53,579 nt of DNA from Armatimonadota bacterium (GCA_029907315.1 JARYME010000005.1:1-53579); one strand, 5' to 3'. Counted from the first letter of the stretch, positions 27,488 to 36,451 are shown. Translations and numbers: made by a program. The notes: a model not told the origin generated them from the sequence alone.

Positions 27488-27838
27488 ATGGGGCAGATTG
27501 AGGAGCATTACGAACGCGGCCTGGCACTGAAGAACGAAGGTCGATACGAAGAGGCTCTGGCAGAGTTTAGAGCGATTCTAGAGATTGACGCCGAGCACTC
27601 CGAAGCTCACAGACAGATCGGATTGATCTATGGGTTTACGGGGTTGTTCGACGAGTCGATAGAGGAGCTCTCTCTTGCCGTGCGTCTGGATGCGAATAAT
27701 CTTGGCGCACGAAATGACCTTGCTCTGACATACTGCATGCTCGGTATGACAGAGCAGGCAAAGGCCGAATTCGAGTATGTTTTGGCCGTTGATCCCGACA
27801 ACGAGGTAGCCAAAAAGAACATAATCTACTTCGTCTAA
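27488..27838 (+). CDS. Small TPR-repeat protein
   Basis: A 116-residue protein made almost entirely of about three tetratricopeptide repeats: YERGLALKNEGRYEEALAEF, then AHRQIGLIYGFTGLFDESIE and ARNDLALTYCMLGMTEQAKA, each with the usual Ala/Gly/Tyr spacing and a DP- or DA-type turn. TPRs bind other proteins. No signal peptide is present, so it is probably cytoplasmic. Only 25 bases separate it from the RACo gene, so the two are likely translated from one transcript; it may be a partner of the corrinoid system, but this is inference. Confidence 0.8.
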   Translation: MGQIEEHYERGLALKNEGRYEEALAEFRAILEIDAEHSEAHRQIGLIYGFTGLFDESIEELSLAVRLDANNLGARNDLALTYCMLGMTEQAKAEFEYVLAVDPDNEVAKKNIIYFV

Positions 27839-27863
27839 TCACGGCCGCGACGGGTTGTAGCAC

Positions 27864-29729
27864 ATGTCAAAACGTAAACTGCTGCGGGTTGTTTTTGAGC
27901 CCGACGGGACCGAACTACTTGTCCCGGCGGGCACTTTATTGTCTAGAGCCGCTGCGGCCGCGGGTTACGGCATCGAAACGCCCTGTGGAGGTATGGGCAT
28001 CTGCGGTAAGTGCAAAGTATTGGTGAAAGGAGAACTGTCACAGCCTGATTCCTCCGAGCGCCGGCTTCTAACCCAACAGGAACTTGCTGAAGGCTTCAGA
28101 TTGGCGTGCCGCACTAAGGTCTCCGCAGACATAACCGTGTCGATTCCCCCGGAAAGCCGCTCACGTGTTCAAAAGATTCTGAGCCAGGGGGTTTTTCGTC
28201 AGTGCGAAGTAGATTCCAGAATACGCAAAACTTACTGTCGACTGGATCCACCCAGTTTGGACGATGAGCGCGCAGAGTTTGAAAGACTTGCTGATCACCT
28301 CAGCAAAGAAGAAATTACTCTTCGACCAAACCTCAGTGTTGTGCGAACTATATCTCATGCGCTACGAGAAGCCGACTACAGGGTTACCGCGGTTTTATAT
28401 GAAAACGAGCTCATAGCCTTGGAGCCTGGCGATACCACCTCGCAGTGCTATGGCATCGCCTATGACCTAGGCAGTACTACCATAGTGGGCTACCTGCTGG
28501 ACCTCTCAACAGGCCGAGAGCTCGCGGTGTCCGCTCTTATGAATCCGCAAACTGTGTACGGCGAAGACCTTGTCTCACGCATCAGTTTTGCAACCACACA
28601 AGACAAAGGAGCGGAACTCCTGAGGGCTGCGGCGGTGGACGCTCTCAGCAGAATTGCGAAAATGCTTGTCGATTCAGCGGGAATAAAGCTCGAAAACGTC
28701 TACAAGGCGACCGTTGTCGGAAACACTTGCATGACGCATCTGCTTCTAGGAATCAATGTTGCAAGTCTCGGTCAGTCGCCGTATGTTCCGGCGGTGTGCT
28801 CGGACATCAGAGTTTCTGCGCGCGAACTTGGCCTGCCTATCGCTTCGGAAGCACCCGTCATCGTTCTACCGAACGTTGCTGGGTTTGTAGGTTCGGACTT
28901 GGTGGCTGTTCTGCTTTCAGTGGAGTGGGAGAAAGATGGAAGGACGCGACTTGCCGTAGACATCGGCACAAACGGCGAAATGGCATTACTTCACGGTGGT
29001 AAGACCTACGTCTGCTCTGCTGCCGCGGGTCCTGCATTCGAGGGTGCTGGTATCAGCTGCGGGATGAGAGGAAGCCCAGGAGCCATTGACAGCGTGGTCA
29101 TATCTGATGACGTGTACATCAGCACTATCGAAAATCGCAGACCGGTTGGGATATGCGGGTCGGGGTTGGTTGATGCTGTCGCACAGATGTTGGACGCAGG
29201 AATAATTGATGAGTCAGGACGGATGCTTTCTCCGGACGAAGCTGCGGACTTGCCTGAACCAATCAGGCGGCGTTTAATCCACGGTGAGAACGGCCCTGAA
29301 TTTGTTCTCGCCGAAAGGCGTCAATCCGGAACTGGCAAGCCGATCACTCTGACCCACACTGACATCAGGCACTTGCAGCTTGCGAAAGGATCTATCAGAG
29401 CTGCGGTGGCTACGTTGATACGCGCGGCAGGCGCCTCAGAGGACGACCTATCGGAAATCTTGCTTGCGGGTGCATTCGGCAACTACATCAGGGTGGAAAG
29501 CGCAATACGCATAGGACTGATCCCGTGTGTGCCGCGTGATAAAGTGGTATCAATTGGCAATGCCGCGGGGACAGGCGCGCGTCTCGCTCTGCTATGTGAA
29601 CAAGAGATGCAGACTGCAAGGGAGCTGGCCCGCAAGGCCGAGCATCTTGAGCTGGCGGTTTCGCCCGACTATCAGTCGGAGTTGATGGAATGCATGATGT
29701 TCCCAAGGGTTTGCGCTCCAGCACATTAG
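27864..29729 (+). CDS. RACo-type ATP-dependent activator of corrinoid proteins
   Basis: A 621-residue protein of the family with an N-terminal 2Fe-2S ferredoxin domain and a C-terminal ASKHA-like ATPase domain (DUF4445 group). The cluster ligands are Cys41, Cys47, Cys50 and Cys82 (TPCGGMGICGKCKV and RLACRTKV). The ATPase part shows AYDLGSTTIVGYLLDL, AVDIGTNGEMALL and ILLAGAFGNYIRVESAIRIG. Known members reduce inactive Co(II) corrinoids back to Co(I), using ATP. A corrinoid protein gene follows about 150 bases downstream, a fitting partner. No corrinoid methyltransferase gene is nearby. The frame is complete. Confidence 0.88.
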   Translation: MSKRKLLRVVFEPDGTELLVPAGTLLSRAAAAAGYGIETPCGGMGICGKCKVLVKGELSQPDSSERRLLTQQELAEGFRLACRTKVSADITVSIPPESRSRVQKILSQGVFRQCEVDSRIRKTYCRLDPPSLDDERAEFERLADHLSKEEITLRPNLSVVRTISHALREADYRVTAVLYENELIALEPGDTTSQCYGIAYDLGSTTIVGYLLDLSTGRELAVSALMNPQTVYGEDLVSRISFATTQDKGAELLRAAAVDALSRIAKMLVDSAGIKLENVYKATVVGNTCMTHLLLGINVASLGQSPYVPAVCSDIRVSARELGLPIASEAPVIVLPNVAGFVGSDLVAVLLSVEWEKDGRTRLAVDIGTNGEMALLHGGKTYVCSAAAGPAFEGAGISCGMRGSPGAIDSVVISDDVYISTIENRRPVGICGSGLVDAVAQMLDAGIIDESGRMLSPDEAADLPEPIRRRLIHGENGPEFVLAERRQSGTGKPITLTHTDIRHLQLAKGSIRAAVATLIRAAGASEDDLSEILLAGAFGNYIRVESAIRIGLIPCVPRDKVVSIGNAAGTGARLALLCEQEMQTARELARKAEHLELAVSPDYQSELMECMMFPRVCAPAH

Positions 29730-29744
29730 ATGCAATAGGAGAAC

Positions 29745-29773
29745 TTGCGCGCCGCGGGGGAACTGGTTATACT
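29745..29773 (+). promoter_or_regulatory. Promoter of the corrinoid protein gene
   Basis: TTGCGC (29745-29750), 17 bases, TATACT (29768-29773). A leader of about 100 bases follows, containing a hairpin TGCCGG...CCGGCA (about 29789-29817). I looked for B12-riboswitch features in this leader and did not find them. Confidence 0.55.
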
Positions 29774-29878
29774 GTTTACGGTTTCTGTTTGCCGGTGGAC
29801 TGAGCGGGGAGCCGGCAGGCGGTTCTTCTTCGTCTTTGCTGCGTGTTCATCAACATAATAGATGCAGGAGGAGCAAAA

Positions 29879-30511
29879 GTGGCGGATCTACAAGCATTGG
29901 CGCAGGCCATAATCAACGGCAAGGCCCCCGAGGCAAAAGCCCTTACTGAGAGTGCGCTCGCGGAGGGCGTAAGCCCGGCGGACATCCTTAATCAGGGCTT
30001 GATTGCCGGAATGAACGTTGTGGGCGAGAAGTTCAAGAACAATGAATTCTATGTGCCGGAAGTTCTCATAGCAGCGCGGGCTATGAAGACGGCGATGGAG
30101 GTTCTGCGCCCGCAGTTAGCCAAGAGTGGTGTACAGCCGGTGGGCAAGGTTGCAATCGGTACCGTGCGTGGCGACCTGCACGACATTGGCAAGAACCTGG
30201 TAGCCATGATGCTCGAAGGTGCCGGCTTTGAAATAAATGATCTGGGGGTTGACGTCAAGCCGGAGCGGTTCGTAGAAGTGGCCAAGGAAGGTGCAGACAT
30301 TGTCGCTATGTCGGCATTGCTGACGACTACTATGCCCGCAATGAAGGATACGATCGACGCACTTATCGCGGCAGGTGTGAGAGATAAGGTAAAAGTAATG
30401 ATCGGTGGCGCACCGGTTACCCAGAATTACTGCGATGAAATAGGGGCTGACGGATATGCACCTGATGCCGCCAGCGCTGTCGATAAGGCAAAGGAACTTC
30501 TGAACGTATAG
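29879..30511 (+). CDS. Corrinoid (B12-binding) protein, MtaC/MttC type
   Basis: A 210-residue methyl-carrier corrinoid protein. GTG at 29879 follows GGAGGAG (about 29867-29873); the open frame further upstream is leader. Residues 1-85 are the helical cap (methionine synthase B12-binding type; LNQGLIAGMNVVGEKFKNNE, then YVPEVLIAARAMKTAM). The Rossmann-like B12 domain contains the lower-ligand motif DLHDIGKNL with Asp99, His101 and Gly104, then MSALLTTTMPAMKDTI and IGGAPVTQNYCDEIGADGY. Such proteins shuttle methyl groups between substrate-specific and folate- or CoM-linked methyltransferases. None is in the window. Confidence 0.92.
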   Translation: MADLQALAQAIINGKAPEAKALTESALAEGVSPADILNQGLIAGMNVVGEKFKNNEFYVPEVLIAARAMKTAMEVLRPQLAKSGVQPVGKVAIGTVRGDLHDIGKNLVAMMLEGAGFEINDLGVDVKPERFVEVAKEGADIVAMSALLTTTMPAMKDTIDALIAAGVRDKVKVMIGGAPVTQNYCDEIGADGYAPDAASAVDKAKELLNV

Positions 30512-30566
30512 GGGCGCAAGTCGACGACCATCATAATCACACAGGTAATACACGATGTGGTTTGTT

Positions 30567-30600
30567 GAAGGCAGGGTATTACAACGGTAACCCTGCCTTC
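30567..30600 (+). terminator. Strong hairpin after the corrinoid gene
   Basis: GAAGGCAGGGT (30567-30577) pairs perfectly with ACCCTGCCTTC (30590-30600), 11 base pairs around a 12-base loop. It lies 56 bases after the corrinoid stop. The T run expected of an intrinsic terminator is missing, so it may instead stabilise the mRNA end or attenuate the next genes. Confidence 0.5.
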
Positions 30601-30627
30601 GTCACTATTCTTCGGAGAACAAAAGCG

Positions 30628-31077
30628 TTGACGGACAGCGAAACACCGGTTGGAAATCTCACACTCCGGACGTTCATTGTTCTCTGCATCGCGATTACGC
30701 TTGGTGCTTTCGGACAGGTCTTCCTGAAGATGGGTCTAGGCGCTCAGGGTATTCCACCAGGGCGCGGATTGTTCGAAACTGTTGGGAACATAGCGTTGGC
30801 GATGCTGAGGCCGAAAGTTATGTTGGGTCTTGTCCTATACGTGACAAGTACGTTTTTCTGGCTCACGGCAGTGAGCCGCGTAAGGCTTAGCGTGGCTTAT
30901 CCGATGATAAGCCTCAGCTATCCGCTCGTCGTAGTCTTGTCGGCTGTGATTCTCCACGAGCAGGTTAAGTGGGGTTGTGCACTAGCAGGACTGTTTTTCA
31001 TTTGCTCGGGGGTGTCGTTCATAGGTATAGGCTTGGGCAGAATGGGTGAATCACGGAAGGAGTGCACCAGCCGTTGA
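30628..31077 (+). CDS. Half-size EamA/SMR-type membrane transporter, first of a pair
   Basis: A four-helix membrane protein of about 149 residues from the TTG at 30628 (GGAG at about 30616); the frame is open to 30562 but that part is the upstream hairpin. Helices are roughly TFIVLCIAITLGAFGQVFL, PKVMLGLVLYVTSTFFWLTA, VAYPMISLSYPLVVVLSAVI and GCALAGLFFICSGVSFIGIG. The loop SRVRLSVAYPMISLSYPLVV matches a motif seen in EamA and in ArnE/ArnF-like proteins, which flip undecaprenyl-phosphate sugars. Its last bases overlap its paralogue as TTGA. The flippase role is inferred from size, pairing and neighbours. Confidence 0.75.
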   Translation: MTDSETPVGNLTLRTFIVLCIAITLGAFGQVFLKMGLGAQGIPPGRGLFETVGNIALAMLRPKVMLGLVLYVTSTFFWLTAVSRVRLSVAYPMISLSYPLVVVLSAVILHEQVKWGCALAGLFFICSGVSFIGIGLGRMGESRKECTSR

Positions 31078-31529
31078 CACTTCAAGTATTTGGACTGATA
31101 TGGTTGACGCTCATAGTTTTGAGCTTCGGTCAAATACTTATCAAGCTGGGGGTCGGCAAAGAAAAGATTCCCGTGAGTACAAACCTGCTGCGCACTGTCT
31201 GGAACATATTGAAAGTGATGCTGAGGCCCAAAACAGCTGCAGGTTTCGCCTTGTACGTAGTGGGCACGTTCATTTGGTTGTCTGTGCTCAGTCGGGTCAA
31301 CTTGTCTGTTGCTTTTCCGATGTTCAGTATGAGCTATTTTCTTGTGGTGCTGCTGTCTGCGGTAATCTTACACGAACGGGTTGATTGGAAGTTTGCGTTG
31401 ACAGGGCTCATTCTTATATCACTCGGTGTTACCTTCATAGGTCTTAGCAGTCCAAGGGAGAACCGGCCTCAGCTCCCGCAGGCTGCAGCAGCGGTGGCGC
31501 ATCATGCGGAGCGCGTGGGAGCGCAATAA
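31074..31529 (+). CDS. Half-size EamA/SMR-type membrane transporter, second of a pair
   Basis: A paralogue of the preceding gene, about 151 residues from TTG at 31074 (GGAAGGAG eleven bases upstream; a GTG at 31062 is the alternative). The helices match one for one: LIWLTLIVLSFGQILIKLGV, AAGFALYVVGTFIWLSVL, VAFPMFSMSYFLVVLLSAVI and FALTGLILISLGVTFIGL. Both share the NLL-type loop and the RPK box before helix 2 (MLRPKTAAGF here, MLRPKVMLGL in the first). Adjacent, coupled, divergent paralogues suggest a heterodimer. It overlaps the YfhO gene by 26 bases. Confidence 0.75.
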   Translation: MTLQVFGLIWLTLIVLSFGQILIKLGVGKEKIPVSTNLLRTVWNILKVMLRPKTAAGFALYVVGTFIWLSVLSRVNLSVAFPMFSMSYFLVVLLSAVILHERVDWKFALTGLILISLGVTFIGLSSPRENRPQLPQAAAAVAHHAERVGAQ

Positions 31530-33618
31530 AAATCTGCTCTGCTGTCTTGTCTTCGCTGCGCTTGTATGTGCTTTTTTGTGGCGGCCGATCTTCAATGGTG
31601 AGGTGCTGCTGCCTGGTGACTATCTTGCTGAAATGTTGCCCTGGAAAGCAGCGGCAAAACCACACCGTCAGGCTCCGCAGTGGAACCCTTTGCAGTGGGA
31701 TGCTATTGCGCAATTCTATCCTTGGCGAGTGTTCTACGCGCGGTGCGTGCGTGAGGGTAAGATACCCCTATGGAATCCCCATCAGTTTTGCGGGACACCG
31801 TTTCTTGCGAACGCGCAGTCGGCTGTTCTGTATCCGCCCAATCTTCTTTTCATTGTATGTGATCCGATTGTCGCGTGGACGGCATATGCCGCTTTGCATC
31901 TCTTTCTAGCCGGATTTTTTATGCACCTGTTGCTGCGAGAGCTCGGGTGCAGCGCGGGAGCAGGTTTGATCGGGGGAGTATGCTATGCGTTCTGCGCGTT
32001 CAATATTCGGTGGCTTGAATTACCTACGTTTGTTGGGGCGTCGGTATGGTTGCCTGTCATCGTCCTATTGGTACACCGAGCAGTCGTGCGCAGGTCTGCC
32101 TCGTATGCAGTGTGTGCTGGTCTGGCCCAAGCAATGGCTTTCCTCGCCGGACACTTCCAAATTGCCTTCTATGTTCTGCTCGCAGCCGCCGCGTGGTGGC
32201 TGTGGAGGCTCTGCTTAGAGTATTCGTCTAGCGGATGTTGCACCACAATACGAAATGCCTTCACCGGACTTACGGTCTTCGTTGTCGTGGCGGGACTCGT
32301 GGCTTCCCCTCAGGTGCTACCGACGGTAGAGCTGGCTAGGAGTTCGCACCGTGTGCGCGATGTGTCAGCCGAAGGTTACGCGCGATTCGTTGCAAATGGG
32401 GTAGCAGCGTATCGATTGATAACAGCGTTCGCTCCTGACTTCTATGGTAATCCGTCGCGCGGTGACTACTTTCTCGGCAGTGCAGCCGATTTTATCGAAT
32501 ATGGGCTTTACATAGGTGTGATGCCGCTTTTTCTGACAATTGCCGGGCTGTTCCACGCCGGATCTAGGCGATATGTTCTTTTCTTTGTACTGCTGGCACT
32601 TTTTGCAATACTTTGTGCGACCGGCACTCCACTCAACTACCCTTTCTACTACTTGATCCCCGGCTTCAGCGCGCTTGGCGGTCCGAATAGGATCTTGCTT
32701 CTTTATTTCTTTGCGGTTGCTGCTCTGGTAGGCTTCGGCACGGATTGGCTCGCGGCGCAAGCTTCGCGTCAAATCGTGCGGCGCCAGGCTGGATTTAGAT
32801 TGGGGGTCGCGGCAGCCATTGCGTCTATCTTGTTGTTGGGTCTAGCTTTTGCGGTTGCTTATTTCTGCGCCCTTGCTTTCTTGAGTCAAGTCGGCTGGTC
32901 AGCCATTCCGGATCCTACCAAATGGTATACGCCGCTGGCTGCTCTGACAATTGTTTCTCTTGCGGTGATTCTCGCTCGGTCGTTTGACCTGCTTCGCGGA
33001 CCGACTTTTCAGATTGCAGCCATCTTGATTGCGACAGCCGATCTCTTCGCGTTCGGGGTAAACTACAACCCGACGTGCGCACGATCAGAGGTCTACCCCG
33101 AAACTCGACTCATCAAAGAGCTCAAGCGACTTACAGCGGACGGTTCGCGGATTGCACCTATCAATGAACGATGGAGTCTGTATCGTGTGCCTTCGTGCAT
33201 TCTGCCGCCGAACGCAGCTATGGTCTATAGCATCAACGATGTGCAGGGCTACGACTCGCTCTACACACGTGTTTACAAAGACCTCTCTTCGGCAATTCAA
33301 GGTATCGATTCGAGCCCTATTGAAAACGGCAATATGGTGTTGATCAAACGTATTACGCCCAGGTTAGCTCAGCTTGCCGACTATGTGCTGACAACTGAGA
33401 AGCTAAGCGAATCTACGCTGGGAGTAAGGCTGGTTGGTTATTGGGACGGCGTTTACGTTTACAAGATATCAGGCGAGCATCCTGGTTCATCGTACTACAG
33501 ACCCAGGATCTCGTTTTTCTCATATCGTCTGGGATTGTTCCTTGGATGCTTAGGCGTTGCGACCGCTGCAGGTATTGTTTGCTGTTGCTGGGCGTCCGCT
33601 TACTGGAGGACACAATGA
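31504..33618 (+). CDS. YfhO-family polytopic membrane protein
   Basis: A 704-residue protein with roughly a dozen membrane helices and a C-terminal extracytoplasmic part. The N-terminus after helix 1 has GDYLAEMLPWK and WDAIAQFYPWRVFYARCVRE, then GKIPLWNPHQFCGTPFLANA; the acidic residue and the PLWNP box are typical of the YfhO family, which is related to GT-C glycosyltransferases and, in Firmicutes, helps glycosylate teichoic acids using lipid-linked sugars. Helices such as LHLFLAGFFMHLLLREL follow. The donor and acceptor here are unknown. Its stop overlaps the next gene as ATGA. Confidence 0.75.
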   Translation: MRSAWERNKNLLCCLVFAALVCAFLWRPIFNGEVLLPGDYLAEMLPWKAAAKPHRQAPQWNPLQWDAIAQFYPWRVFYARCVREGKIPLWNPHQFCGTPFLANAQSAVLYPPNLLFIVCDPIVAWTAYAALHLFLAGFFMHLLLRELGCSAGAGLIGGVCYAFCAFNIRWLELPTFVGASVWLPVIVLLVHRAVVRRSASYAVCAGLAQAMAFLAGHFQIAFYVLLAAAAWWLWRLCLEYSSSGCCTTIRNAFTGLTVFVVVAGLVASPQVLPTVELARSSHRVRDVSAEGYARFVANGVAAYRLITAFAPDFYGNPSRGDYFLGSAADFIEYGLYIGVMPLFLTIAGLFHAGSRRYVLFFVLLALFAILCATGTPLNYPFYYLIPGFSALGGPNRILLLYFFAVAALVGFGTDWLAAQASRQIVRRQAGFRLGVAAAIASILLLGLAFAVAYFCALAFLSQVGWSAIPDPTKWYTPLAALTIVSLAVILARSFDLLRGPTFQIAAILIATADLFAFGVNYNPTCARSEVYPETRLIKELKRLTADGSRIAPINERWSLYRVPSCILPPNAAMVYSINDVQGYDSLYTRVYKDLSSAIQGIDSSPIENGNMVLIKRITPRLAQLADYVLTTEKLSESTLGVRLVGYWDGVYVYKISGEHPGSSYYRPRISFFSYRLGLFLGCLGVATAAGIVCCCWASAYWRTQ

Positions 33619-35204
33619 ATGCGGGAAATGGACCAGCTGAGCGGCGTTGGGTACTGGGTTGCGCAGCTGCAGCCGTGTTCGTTGGCTCTATACCATACCT
33701 TTGGGGATGGTTTATTACTCCGCCTGGTTACGTCTTCTTAGGTCTCACGCACAATATAGACGACGGGGCGGTCTACCTGTCCTGGATTCGCCAAATAGCA
33801 GATGGCAAGCTGTTCTACGTCAACATGTTCACTTCTGAACCGGTTAGGGCGCAACAACTCAACGTACTATTCCTCGCCATGGGTCTGGTGGCTCGATTCG
33901 CACACCTTCCAGCAATCTGGGTGTATCACCTGTTCAGGGCCTTGCTGGGGGTCGGTTTCGTGACAGCAGCGTGGCGATTCTCGAAGCTGTTTCTGGATTC
34001 GCCGTGCGACCGCAAACTTTTCGTCCTTCTGTTGTGCTTCTCGTCGGGTATTGGGTGGTTGTTCTTGGATTATGGTGCTCCCACAGGTCCTGTTGATAAC
34101 TGGCAGCCTGAGGCAATTACGTTCCTTAGTATGTATTTGAACCCGCTGTTTCTCTGCGGGCTAATTCTAATGGTGCTGACGTTCAATTCTCTTGTCCAAG
34201 CTCACCGTACGCGCTCCCTGCGATATTACATATACGCGGGATTATTTTTACTGCTGCTCGGCAACATTCATACCTACGATGTTGTAACCGTCGCGGCAGT
34301 GTGGGCGTGTTATCTGCTCTGTCTTGCTATCATAGATCGCAGTGTGCCGACCCGCGATGTTGCTCTAAGCGCTCTCGCGGGGTTTATTGCGCTACCGTCC
34401 CTGGCTTACCAGGCGTACCTTTACAAGATTGACGAGGTTTTTCGAGCGAGAGCTAACTCGCCTGCGCCGTCGCCGCAGATCTGGGCATTCTTTGCTGGAT
34501 ACGGTTTGGTTTTTGCTTTTGCGGTGTTCGGCGGATGTGTATTAATTCGTCGGGCGAATCGGCAAATGATGCTGCCTTTGGTCTGGTCGGTAGTAGGCTT
34601 CGCGCTTCCGTACCTGCCCGTTGCTCAGCAGAGGAAGCTGGTGATGGGATTGCACGTTCCGCTTTGTATTCTGTGCGCTTACGCGCTGATGCGCGGACTG
34701 GAAAGGCTACCCGAACTCGCTCGCTGGGCGATCGCGAGCACCGTAGTACTGTTCTCATTCAACAGCAATTTCGCTTTCCTGGCGCGCGACATTGGCCTTT
34801 TGAGCCAAGGTCGGACCGTAACGCACTACACGCCGTATATAGCGAGACAGGAAATTGCAGTGATGCGCTGGTTGGAACAAAATGGTCGTCCAGACGACGT
34901 CGTATTCGCTCCGCCGACTTTCGCTTTGTTTACTCCGGCTATGGCAGGTCTTAGAGTTTATTACGGGCACTGGAGTGAAACTCCTGACTATGCATCCAAA
35001 ATGCGTGAATGGATCGCTTTTGCGAACGACTCGACGGATGTCCGAGCTCGTCTGGCAACGCTACAAAGGACAAAAGCACGCTTCTGTATTTTCGAGCCTC
35101 CCGCGGAAATCGAACCCCAGGGGCAACTACTCGAGTTTTTGCGTCCTGTCTTCAAGAGCGGGGATGTCACCGTATATGAGCTACACTCTCGCGTTAGTAG
35201 ATAG
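33615..35204 (+). CDS. GT-C-like polytopic membrane protein
   Basis: A 529-residue integral membrane protein with about ten helices. It starts at the ATG at 33615, with GGAGG at 33605-33609; the frame is open upstream into the YfhO gene but that part is shadow. After helix 1 it has GLTHNIDDGAVYLSWIRQI, an acidic pair in the first external loop as in GT-C sugar transferases. A soluble tail from about residue 420 contains YTPYIARQEIAVMRWLEQNG and VFAPPTFALFTPAMAGLRVY, also common in such enzymes. I cannot name the family. It closes the membrane-gene cluster and is followed by folE on the other strand. Confidence 0.6.
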   Translation: MNAGNGPAERRWVLGCAAAAVFVGSIPYLWGWFITPPGYVFLGLTHNIDDGAVYLSWIRQIADGKLFYVNMFTSEPVRAQQLNVLFLAMGLVARFAHLPAIWVYHLFRALLGVGFVTAAWRFSKLFLDSPCDRKLFVLLLCFSSGIGWLFLDYGAPTGPVDNWQPEAITFLSMYLNPLFLCGLILMVLTFNSLVQAHRTRSLRYYIYAGLFLLLLGNIHTYDVVTVAAVWACYLLCLAIIDRSVPTRDVALSALAGFIALPSLAYQAYLYKIDEVFRARANSPAPSPQIWAFFAGYGLVFAFAVFGGCVLIRRANRQMMLPLVWSVVGFALPYLPVAQQRKLVMGLHVPLCILCAYALMRGLERLPELARWAIASTVVLFSFNSNFAFLARDIGLLSQGRTVTHYTPYIARQEIAVMRWLEQNGRPDDVVFAPPTFALFTPAMAGLRVYYGHWSETPDYASKMREWIAFANDSTDVRARLATLQRTKARFCIFEPPAEIEPQGQLLEFLRPVFKSGDVTVYELHSRVSR

Positions 35205-35221
35205 AAGCGTCTGGCGGTCGT

Positions 35222-35803
35222 CTACGGAAACTCTCTGTGCCTACCGATCAGAGTGAGGAACTCGTTTCTAGTTGCGCTTGATTCGTGAAAGCTTCCAAGC
35301 ACGGCTGAAGTTGTCATCAGCGAGTTCTGTTTCTCGACGCCGCGCATCATCATGCACAGATGCTGTGCCTCAATGACTACACCGACACCTTCAGCGTTTA
35401 CTGCATCTCTAATTGCGCGGGCTATCTGCTGTGTCAACCGTTCCTGAATTTGCAATCTTCGTGCATAGCAGTCAACCAGGCGCGCCAACTTACTCACACC
35501 TATAATTTTTCCCCTAGGTATGTAGCCGATATGGCAGCGGCCGAAAAAAGGCAGCAGATGGTGCTCGCATAAGCTGTATACCTCGATGTCGCGAACTACG
35601 ATCATGTTGTTCGCATCTAGTTCGAACACTGCTTGCTTGAGTATCTTGCCGGGATCGCTTTGATACCCTTTCAAGAGAAACTCGTACGCCTTTGCTACGC
35701 GAGCCGGGGTATCTTTCAGTCCTTCTCTATCTGGGTCTTCACCCAGGGCTTCCAAGAGTTCGCGAATCAGCTTTTCAACTCTTTCTCTGTCCATATCTGT
35801 CAC
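35222..35803 (-). CDS. folE: GTP cyclohydrolase I
   Basis: FolE makes 7,8-dihydroneopterin triphosphate from GTP, the first step to folate. The 193-residue protein has the Zn and active-site motif [20 protein letters not shown], then [20 protein letters not shown], and the second Zn Cys in [17 protein letters not shown]. The start is GTG at 35803 with GAGG upstream; an ATG three codons later is the alternative. The start lies 29 bases inside folB, so the two are coupled. Confidence 0.95.
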   Translation of the reverse strand: MTDMDRERVEKLIRELLEALGEDPDREGLKDTPARVAKAYEFLLKGYQSDPGKILKQAVFELDANNMIVVRDIEVYSLCEHHLLPFFGRCHIGYIPRGKIIGVSKLARLVDCYARRLQIQERLTQQIARAIRDAVNAEGVGVVIEAQHLCMMMRGVEKQNSLMTTSAVLGSFHESSATRNEFLTLIGRHREFP

Positions 35804-36176
35804 TCAATCCTCGAGTTATTTCCACAGCGGCACAGCGTGCAAACTGCAACACGTTAGGCTTTTCAATTCTCACATCGACGCGCTTTACGCCTGCGAAACT
35901 CAGGCACAGCTGTGCCACGGACTCAGCCAGCGCCTCCAGCAGGTGATACTGCGAGCGTTCGACGTGTTCAACGATACTTCTGCCGACTGCGCTGTAGTCG
36001 ATAGAATCCCTTAGCTCATCGCTCTTGCACGCACTGCTCAAGTCCGCATACAGCACGACACCGATCCGTAACTCTGTCGGCATCCGGCGCTCAGATTCCT
36101 CAACGCCGATCGTGCAGCTCGTTTTGATGTCTTCTATGCATATTCTATCGAGCGAGTCTTCGTTCAATTTGGACAC
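35775..36176 (-). CDS. folB: Dihydroneopterin aldolase
   Basis: FolB converts dihydroneopterin into hydroxymethyl-dihydropterin and glycolaldehyde. The 133-residue protein carries [40 protein letters not shown] and [14 protein letters not shown], with the catalytic Glu in the LLEALA motif, and the C-terminal RIEKP segment where the conserved Lys sits. It overlaps folE by 29 bases. folP and folK are not in the window. Its upstream region, 36177-36369, shows no feature that I can support. Confidence 0.9.
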   Translation of the reverse strand: MSKLNEDSLDRICIEDIKTSCTIGVEESERRMPTELRIGVVLYADLSSACKSDELRDSIDYSAVGRSIVEHVERSQYHLLEALAESVAQLCLSFAGVKRVDVRIEKPNVLQFARCAAVEITRGLSDRYGQRKS

Positions 36177-36369
36177 TACCAGTGCGTTTGAAACGGTTCC
36201 AGCGAGGTGTCATTCCTGCGCAGCTGAATTGCCATCTAACAAACACTTCCCGGTGCAGCTGTTGTTTCCCTTCGGCCAGTTGACCATCGAATCAAAGATC
36301 AGAGACCGCGCTAGTCATGTTTAAGGTGCGCGAAACTGATACTTAAGTGTAGAGCAGAGTCCGGTGGGA

Positions 36370-36451
36370 TATAATCCTAAACGAAGCTTGCAGAGTATCG
36401 CAGAGCTTCGAGCCGGGAAGTAGGCCAGGCTTCCCGGCTTTCTTGATTTTT
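36370..36451 (+). ncRNA. Candidate small RNA with its own -10 and terminator
   Basis: A consensus TATAAT (36370-36375) is followed after about seven bases by a compact two-hairpin unit. Hairpin 1 pairs CGAAGCT and TGC (36382-36391) with GCA and AGCTTCG (36400-36410). Hairpin 2 pairs GCCGGGAAG (36412-36420) with CTTCCCGGC (36430-36438), followed by TTTCTTGATTTTT, a standard intrinsic terminator. The RNA would be about 70 bases. It stands between diverging genes (folB leftward, secDF rightward), so the terminator has no protein gene to end. The -35 region is weak. No known family is recognised. Confidence 0.55.

Noticed and set aside
29774..29878. Cobalamin riboswitch ahead of the corrinoid gene
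   Set aside because: The leader is only about 100 bases and I see neither the B12 box nor the expected multi-stem core; only one hairpin is clear.
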